IMG/VR virus record: IMGVR_UViG_3300026479_000027
Location: 1-35,950 of that record
Direction: 5' to 3' (one strand)
DNA: 35,950 nt
Origin: a virus
A program made the position numbers and the translations under genes. This document shows, piece after piece, positions 32,387-35,950 of this stretch. The notes under the pieces are model-generated. The model saw only the letters and a program-made list of their open reading frames with translations, was not told the DNA's origin and searched no databases. The first letter of the stretch is position 1. Every line of letters begins with the position of its first letter.

Positions 32387-33714
32387 TGTGCGGCTTAATT
32401 ACATCGTTAGACACTAGGGTTAGCTACGAAGATATTAAAAAAGCTATAGACAAAATGAGTTATCGCGGGGACGTTCCTCCGGTAGTTACCCCCTGTGAAG
32501 AAGGCTTTGCTGCCCACGTTTCTTTACCCCTTTGCTCTTTAGATCCCTATGCATATTCTCAACCGGTTAATGGCTTCTCTTTTGTCGGGGAAATATTTAA
32601 CTACAAAGAAATTGACCCTAGTGCAGTTAATGATGTCCATATGATCAGGGATTTAATTATAGAAAAGGAAAACGAAAGCCAATTTTCCTGGATTAAAGAC
32701 CTCCACCGTTTGGATGGCTTTTGGGCTATTAGTTATATAAACAAAGAAAACCAGCTTATAGCTATTAGTGACTACTTATCACAAAAGCCAATTTATTATA
32801 GAACAGACCGAAACGTTGTTGCTTCTGAAATAGATTGCCTTTTAGATCTTGCTAAGGTTACCGAAGACAAAGTCTATATGAGTAACATAATGAAATGGGG
32901 TTACGATCCTACAGGCAGAACACCTTATAATGAAATTAAACAAATGCCACCAGGAAGCATATATAAGGACGGAATAATCGAAACTTACTGGGATTGGTCG
33001 CTAATACAGGCTCAAGATTTAGTTTTAGACAACCTAACTAAGGCTGTAGCCAATAGAATTGACGCTAGCAGGCCCATATCTTTGTTATTATCGGGGGGTT
33101 TGGACAGTTCAATTATTTACGAAATAGCTAAAAGGTTCATTCCAGACATTAAGGTTTTCCATGTAGAAAATGATGAAAGCCAGTATGCCGATTTAATAAC
33201 AAAAAACAGAACCAACGTTAAGCTAGATAATGTTACAGATGAAGAAGCAGTGGCAATTCACCAAACCCCCGTAGATCTGGGTAGTGTTAAACCACAAATA
33301 GCTTTAGCAAAAGCAATTAAAAAAGAAAAAGGTTATCAAATAGTGTTAACCGGTGACGGCGCAGACGAGCTTTTTGGAGGCTATAGAAGAAGCCAGGACT
33401 ACGATAGCCAAATGTCCGATGTATTTTTGGAACTACCTTATTACCATTTGCCCAAATTAGATAGGGTAATGATGCATAGTACAACCGAAGTAAGAAGTCC
33501 TTTTCTTGCCCCCTACATGGTTAAGTTCGCTATGTCGCTGCCGTATTCCGAACGGATTAACAAAAAACATTTAAAGGAAGCTGTTTCAAGGTTTATTCCC
33601 GAAGAAATTATTAACCGTAAAAAAGTACCACTTAAAACCAAAGAAATAGCATTGGGTCTTTTAACCAATACTAAAAACAACATTAACACTTTTAGGAGAT
33701 TAAAAAATGATTAA
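32386..33714 (+). CDS. Asparagine synthetase-like glutamine amidotransferase
   Basis: The 442-aa product keeps the class II glutaminase (Cys2 as nucleophile in MCGL, MSYRGD at 24-29, GEIFN with Asn72) and the AsnB synthetase domain (PP-loop SGGLDSS 236-242, LTGDGADELFGGY about 321-333). It is about 100 aa shorter than E. coli AsnB; the C-terminal part is reduced. AsnB makes an AMP-activated carboxylate and transfers ammonia to it. Here it sits inside a pyrimidine-nucleotide operon with one-base and 8-base overlaps, so its substrate may be a nucleotide or a base in DNA and not aspartate. That is inference. Confidence 0.88.
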   Translation: MCGLITSLDTRVSYEDIKKAIDKMSYRGDVPPVVTPCEEGFAAHVSLPLCSLDPYAYSQPVNGFSFVGEIFNYKEIDPSAVNDVHMIRDLIIEKENESQFSWIKDLHRLDGFWAISYINKENQLIAISDYLSQKPIYYRTDRNVVASEIDCLLDLAKVTEDKVYMSNIMKWGYDPTGRTPYNEIKQMPPGSIYKDGIIETYWDWSLIQAQDLVLDNLTKAVANRIDASRPISLLLSGGLDSSIIYEIAKRFIPDIKVFHVENDESQYADLITKNRTNVKLDNVTDEEAVAIHQTPVDLGSVKPQIALAKAIKKEKGYQIVLTGDGADELFGGYRRSQDYDSQMSDVFLELPYYHLPKLDRVMMHSTTEVRSPFLAPYMVKFAMSLPYSERINKKHLKEAVSRFIPEEIINRKKVPLKTKEIALGLLTNTKNNINTFRRLKND

Positions 33715-34087
33715 ATCTATTGAAACGTTTAACCGCAAAATTATAGGCGTTAAAGAAACTAAGCCATGCAGACTAAAAGACAATGATCGGGCATGGCTTA
33801 TTGCAGCATTAGACGAAGAACTTCAAGAGTTTATAGATTCCCCTTCTTTAATAGACGATGCAGATGCACTTTTGGATCTGTGTTATTTTGCTATTGGCGG
33901 GTTGGTTCGTTCTGGGTTATCGGCAAAACAAATAGAAGAAATTTTTAATGTTATCCATAATGCTAATATGAATAAAGATGCGGGGATTAAATCTACCCGG
34001 AAAGGCTACGACGGGGTCACAGATGCAATTAAACCCGAGGGATGGATGCCCCCTGAAGACCAAATTAAGGATATAATATATGAATAA
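33707..34087 (+). CDS. MazG-like nucleotide pyrophosphohydrolase
   Basis: The 126-aa product has the metal-binding pattern EExxE (Glu37, Glu38, Glu41) and DDADALLDLCY (Asp51-Asp57) of the all-alpha NTP pyrophosphohydrolases. The NANMNKD segment and KGYDGVTDAIKP near the C-terminus are common in phage members. Substrates could be dCTP or dUTP, as for the T4 dCTPase, or others. It overlaps the AsnB-like gene by 8 bases and the deaminase gene by 8. Confidence 0.82.
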   Translation: MIKSIETFNRKIIGVKETKPCRLKDNDRAWLIAALDEELQEFIDSPSLIDDADALLDLCYFAIGGLVRSGLSAKQIEEIFNVIHNANMNKDAGIKSTRKGYDGVTDAIKPEGWMPPEDQIKDIIYE

Positions 34088-34502
34088 AAACGTTTTGTTA
34101 ATGGAAACCGCAAAACTTTGGTCTAAAGCTTCCCATGCAAAAAGACACAAGGTAGGGTGCATTATTGCTAAGGATCACAGAATTCTTAGCACGGGCTACA
34201 ATGGAACCTTACCGGGAAGAAACAACTCCTGTGAAAAGGACGGGGTGACATTAGACGAAGTTATGCACGCAGAGCAAAATGCTTTAATTTTTTGTTCTAA
34301 GCACGGTCTTTCCACCCAAGGGTGTAGCATTTACGTAACCCTAAGCCCCTGCATGGCTTGCAGCAAAATGATAATAATGAGTGGGATTAAAGAACTATTT
34401 TACGCTGAAAGCTATCGGGATTTATCACCTTTGGATTTGCTACGTTCCGAAGGCGTTAAGGTTACCCAAATTAAGGAGGAACTTTCTAATGAAAGCAAAT
34501 AA
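34080..34502 (+). CDS. dCMP deaminase
   Basis: The 140-aa product has the zinc deaminase motifs HAEQNAL (His63, Glu65) and PCMAC (Cys91, Cys94), plus the early GCIIAKDHRILSTGYNG segment typical of the ComEB/T4 Cd family. It turns dCMP into dUMP, feeding pyrimidine supply. AAGGA precedes the ATG; the end overlaps the start of the small regulator gene. Confidence 0.92.
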   Translation: MNKNVLLMETAKLWSKASHAKRHKVGCIIAKDHRILSTGYNGTLPGRNNSCEKDGVTLDEVMHAEQNALIFCSKHGLSTQGCSIYVTLSPCMACSKMIIMSGIKELFYAESYRDLSPLDLLRSEGVKVTQIKEELSNESK

Positions 34503-34698
34503 AGATTATCGCGGTAAATATTCACGGGATGTAATCCAAACCCTACTAAACAAAGGAAATATGCACAGTCATAACAAAGAAAAAATGATTCAGTACTTTT
34601 GCGAAGGTATTAGAATTAAGGACTTAGGTATTTCTAAGCAATTGGCTACAAAACAAATTAACAAAGTAATTCTTATATTAGATCCTAACAGAGGTTAG
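34489..34698 (+). CDS. Small putative HTH regulator (69 aa)
   Basis: The start at 34489 is preceded by AAGGAGGAA. The product has a helix-turn-helix-like end: MIQYFCEGIRIKDLGISKQLATKQINKVI resembles PapB/TrfB-type DNA-binding segments (shown here in part: CEGIRIKDLGISKQ). It ends DPNRG, and the DNA for this end is nearly identical to part of the neighbouring HNH gene. It could control the TTTACT promoters, which is a guess from position and size. Confidence 0.68.
   Translation: MKANKDYRGKYSRDVIQTLLNKGNMHSHNKEKMIQYFCEGIRIKDLGISKQLATKQINKVILILDPNRG
34680..34697 (+). repeat. 18-base direct repeat shared with the HNH gene, copy 1
   Basis: AGATCCTAACAGAGGTTA here and AGATCCAAACAGAGGTTA at 35047-35064 differ at one base and are read in the same frame (DPNRG) in both genes. 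Confidence 0.8.
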
Positions 34699-34699
34699 T

Positions 34700-35209
34700 A
34701 TGGATAGAAAAACTCGTGTTTGTTTAGTTTGTAATAATCCTATAAGCACTAGCAAAAGGATAGATGCTAAGTATTGTTCAACTAAATGCGGAAATCGGGC
34801 CCGATGTAAAAAGTTTTCTGACCTTAACCCGAAAAAGATGGCTGAATATAGAGTCACTGAAAATAACAAAGTTCAATCCCGAATTTATAGTAGAATTAAG
34901 TCGCGATCTAAAATTAGGAACATACCATTTGATTTAGAAATAGAGGACATAGTCGTTCCCGATTTTTGCCCTGTTTTAGGCATTAAGATAAAAAGTGTTG
35001 CAGGGTCCGGCACAAACTTTAAAAACTCCCCCTCCGTTGATAGAATAGATCCAAACAGAGGTTATACTAAGGATAATATAAGAATTATATCTAACAGGGC
35101 AAACCTTCTCAAGAGTAATGCAACAGTCGAAGAGATGGAAAAAATTTTAGCTGACATTAAAAAGATTAGGCTTGAAAAAACACTAAAAGGCCTAAGTAAT
35201 CTAATTTAA
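34700..35209 (+). CDS. HNH / endonuclease VII-like nuclease with N-terminal zinc finger
   Basis: Residues 8-30 hold a four-Cys zinc finger (CLVC...CSTKC). The C-terminal half has FCPVLGI, then SVDRIDPNRGYTKDN (about 111-126) and IISNRANLLKSN, the pattern of phage HNH endonucleases related to recombination endonuclease VII, many of which are free-standing homing enzymes. It starts one base after the regulator stop with AGAGG upstream. A role in DNA branch cutting or as a selfish homing gene are both possible. Confidence 0.85.
   Translation: MDRKTRVCLVCNNPISTSKRIDAKYCSTKCGNRARCKKFSDLNPKKMAEYRVTENNKVQSRIYSRIKSRSKIRNIPFDLEIEDIVVPDFCPVLGIKIKSVAGSGTNFKNSPSVDRIDPNRGYTKDNIRIISNRANLLKSNATVEEMEKILADIKKIRLEKTLKGLSNLI
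35047..35064 (+). repeat. 18-base direct repeat, copy 2 (inside HNH gene)
   Basis: Matches 34680-34697 at 17 of 18 bases; encodes DPNRG of the conserved HNH motif. Confidence 0.8.
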
Positions 35210-35235
35210 GGGTTTACTTTATATAAAGTAAACCC
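35210..35235. promoter_or_regulatory. Perfect 26-base palindrome (operator candidate)
   Basis: The half-site GGGTTTACTTTAT is followed directly by its exact reverse complement. It contains the -35 hexamer and the whole spacer of the next promoter. The half-site equals the conserved upstream box of the other promoters, so it could be a full site for a dimeric regulator. Confidence 0.8.
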
Positions 35236-35241
35236 TACAAT
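35213..35241 (+). promoter_or_regulatory. Promoter before the DenV-like gene
   Basis: TTTACT (35213-35218), 17 bases, TACAAT (35236-35241). The palindrome fills it up to the -10. Confidence 0.77.
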
Positions 35242-35278
35242 ACCCATAGTAAAAACTAAAATTAACTTGGAAATTGCT

Positions 35279-35716
35279 ATGACTAGAATTAATACTATAG
35301 ACCCCTCCCTTTTAACAGATAAGCATTTGCTAGCAGAATATAAGGAAATTACTAGGCCCTTTAATAAGGTTATTAACCGCATAGAAAAGCACGGAATAAA
35401 CGACGCTTTAACCAACTGCAAAATACCCGAGAGATATACCTTAGGATCGGGACACGAAACTTTTTTCTTTAATAAACTAGAATGGCTATACAATCGTTAC
35501 TTAAGCTTGTATAGGGAGTTGAAGTCTAGATCATTCAATGTTAACAGCGAAGCATTTAAAGAAATCTCTACTGCTTTTCTTAAGCTAGCCCCTACACCCT
35601 ACTGGAATAGCTATGAGCCCTCCCCCGAGGATCATTACTTAAATATGGTCCGAATCTGTATTCGATCTAATTTAGATACTGTTAATTCCGAGTTAATTCA
35701 GATTAATTTCGATTAG
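35279..35716 (+). CDS. denV: Pyrimidine dimer DNA glycosylase (T4 endonuclease V, DenV family)
   Basis: From ATG 35279 the product is 145 aa. MTRIN gives the N-terminal Thr2 that acts as nucleophile after Met removal, and AEYKE puts the catalytic Glu at position 23, exactly as in T4. IPERYTLGSGHETFFFNKLEWL matches the T4 ILGAGHVTFFYDKLEFL segment (shown in part). It removes UV-induced dimers. A TTG four codons upstream would hide Thr2, so the ATG is the right start. The C-terminus (PTPYWNSYEPSPEDHYLN) differs from T4. It stands alone between two promoters. Confidence 0.92.
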   Translation: MTRINTIDPSLLTDKHLLAEYKEITRPFNKVINRIEKHGINDALTNCKIPERYTLGSGHETFFFNKLEWLYNRYLSLYRELKSRSFNVNSEAFKEISTAFLKLAPTPYWNSYEPSPEDHYLNMVRICIRSNLDTVNSELIQINFD

Positions 35717-35728
35717 GGGGGTTTACTT
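35692..35728 (+). repeat. Repeated gene-end/promoter junction, copy 2
   Basis: Matches 28655-28690 with one mismatch and one indel, but here the same bases are read in another frame (LIQINFD stop in place of VNSD stop). Confidence 0.85.
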
Positions 35729-35750
35729 TATATCCCCTAGGGCCCATAAT
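35722..35750 (+). promoter_or_regulatory. Promoter at the right edge
   Basis: TTTACT (35722-35727), 17 bases, CATAAT (35745-35750). GGGGGG precedes it and CGTACATTAAATAAAAC follows, as at 28684. Confidence 0.78.
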
Positions 35751-35787
35751 ATAATCGTACATTAAATAAAACCAACCGGAGAATAAA

Positions 35788-35950
35788 ATGACACATACAG
35801 AAATTAAGTTAAACGGCTACCTTTATAACACTGCTGCACTGATCAACGATTTAACTGGCACTGTCGACCTAGACACACTTAAAAGCCTAACAGATGATTC
35901 GATAGCCATATCAGGGGCGACTAAGGCAGAGATTAACAGGGCAATGTTTA
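35788..35950 (+). CDS. Unknown protein, N-terminal 54 residues, cut by window edge
   Basis: An open frame starts at ATG 35788 with CCGGAG 7 bases upstream and runs to the window end. It begins MTHTEIKLNGYLYNTAALI and continues with DLDTLKSLTDDSIAISG. No family recognised. The promoter and leader match those of the other single-gene units, which supports a real gene. Confidence 0.7.
   Translation, partial: MTHTEIKLNGYLYNTAALINDLTGTVDLDTLKSLTDDSIAISGATKAEINRAMF

Overview
The window is part of the genome of a tailed bacteriophage (Caudoviricetes) with a contractile, Mu-type tail. The DNA is AT-rich and genes are packed with 1-8 base overlaps and Shine-Dalgarno starts, as in phages of Gram-negative bacteria. 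A marine or aquatic proteobacterial host is plausible (desaturase, DUF2800/DUF2815 replication module, Gly-rich adhesin), but nothing here fixes the host. No integrase, transposase, lysis gene, tRNA, rRNA or CRISPR array was seen.

Left two thirds (1-21.9 kb, minus strand): a late block read right to left. It holds small and large terminase, portal, MuF-like head protein, a DUF2213-type protease with an in-frame scaffold start, decoration protein and major capsid protein, followed by a small head protein, a hairpin terminator, three neck proteins and a tail terminator. The tail genes follow the Mu order: DUF2635 protein, sheath, tube, chaperone with a -1 frameshift extension, tape measure, DNA-circularization protein, hub (gp44/P-like), spike (gp45), gp46, baseplate J (gp47). 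Last come a fiber, a polyglycine adhesin, two small proteins and, cut by the window edge, a fatty acid desaturase.

Middle (21.9-24.9 kb): a 413-base gene-free, AT-rich stretch carries six GGTTAC repeats and a long hairpin, and is a candidate replication origin. It also holds the promoter that drives the terminase and late block. Left-pointing primase-polymerase/SF3 helicase follows, with its own promoter and a 278-base leader.

Right part (24.9-35.95 kb, plus strand): the replication and nucleotide block. It encodes a DUF2800 nuclease, DUF2815 ssDNA-binding protein, family-B DNA polymerase, VRR-NUC nuclease, three unknown small proteins and an SNF2-like helicase. A tight operon follows: thymidylate-synthase-fold enzyme, P-loop dNMP kinase, asparagine-synthetase-like amidotransferase, MazG-like pyrophosphohydrolase, dCMP deaminase, small regulator, HNH endonuclease. 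A T4 DenV-type glycosylase and a truncated gene end the window.

Two themes stand out. First, seven promoters share TTTACT, exactly 17 bases, then a -10 hexamer; most sit in a repeated stop-promoter-leader cassette, and an eighth (TTTACA-17-TATAAT) drives the late block. Second, the nucleotide operon parallels the T4 hydroxymethylcytosine pathway, and its TS-like enzyme has Asp where dUMP-specific synthases have Asn. With the adjacent amidotransferase this suggests a modified pyrimidine in the phage DNA, which is a hypothesis.
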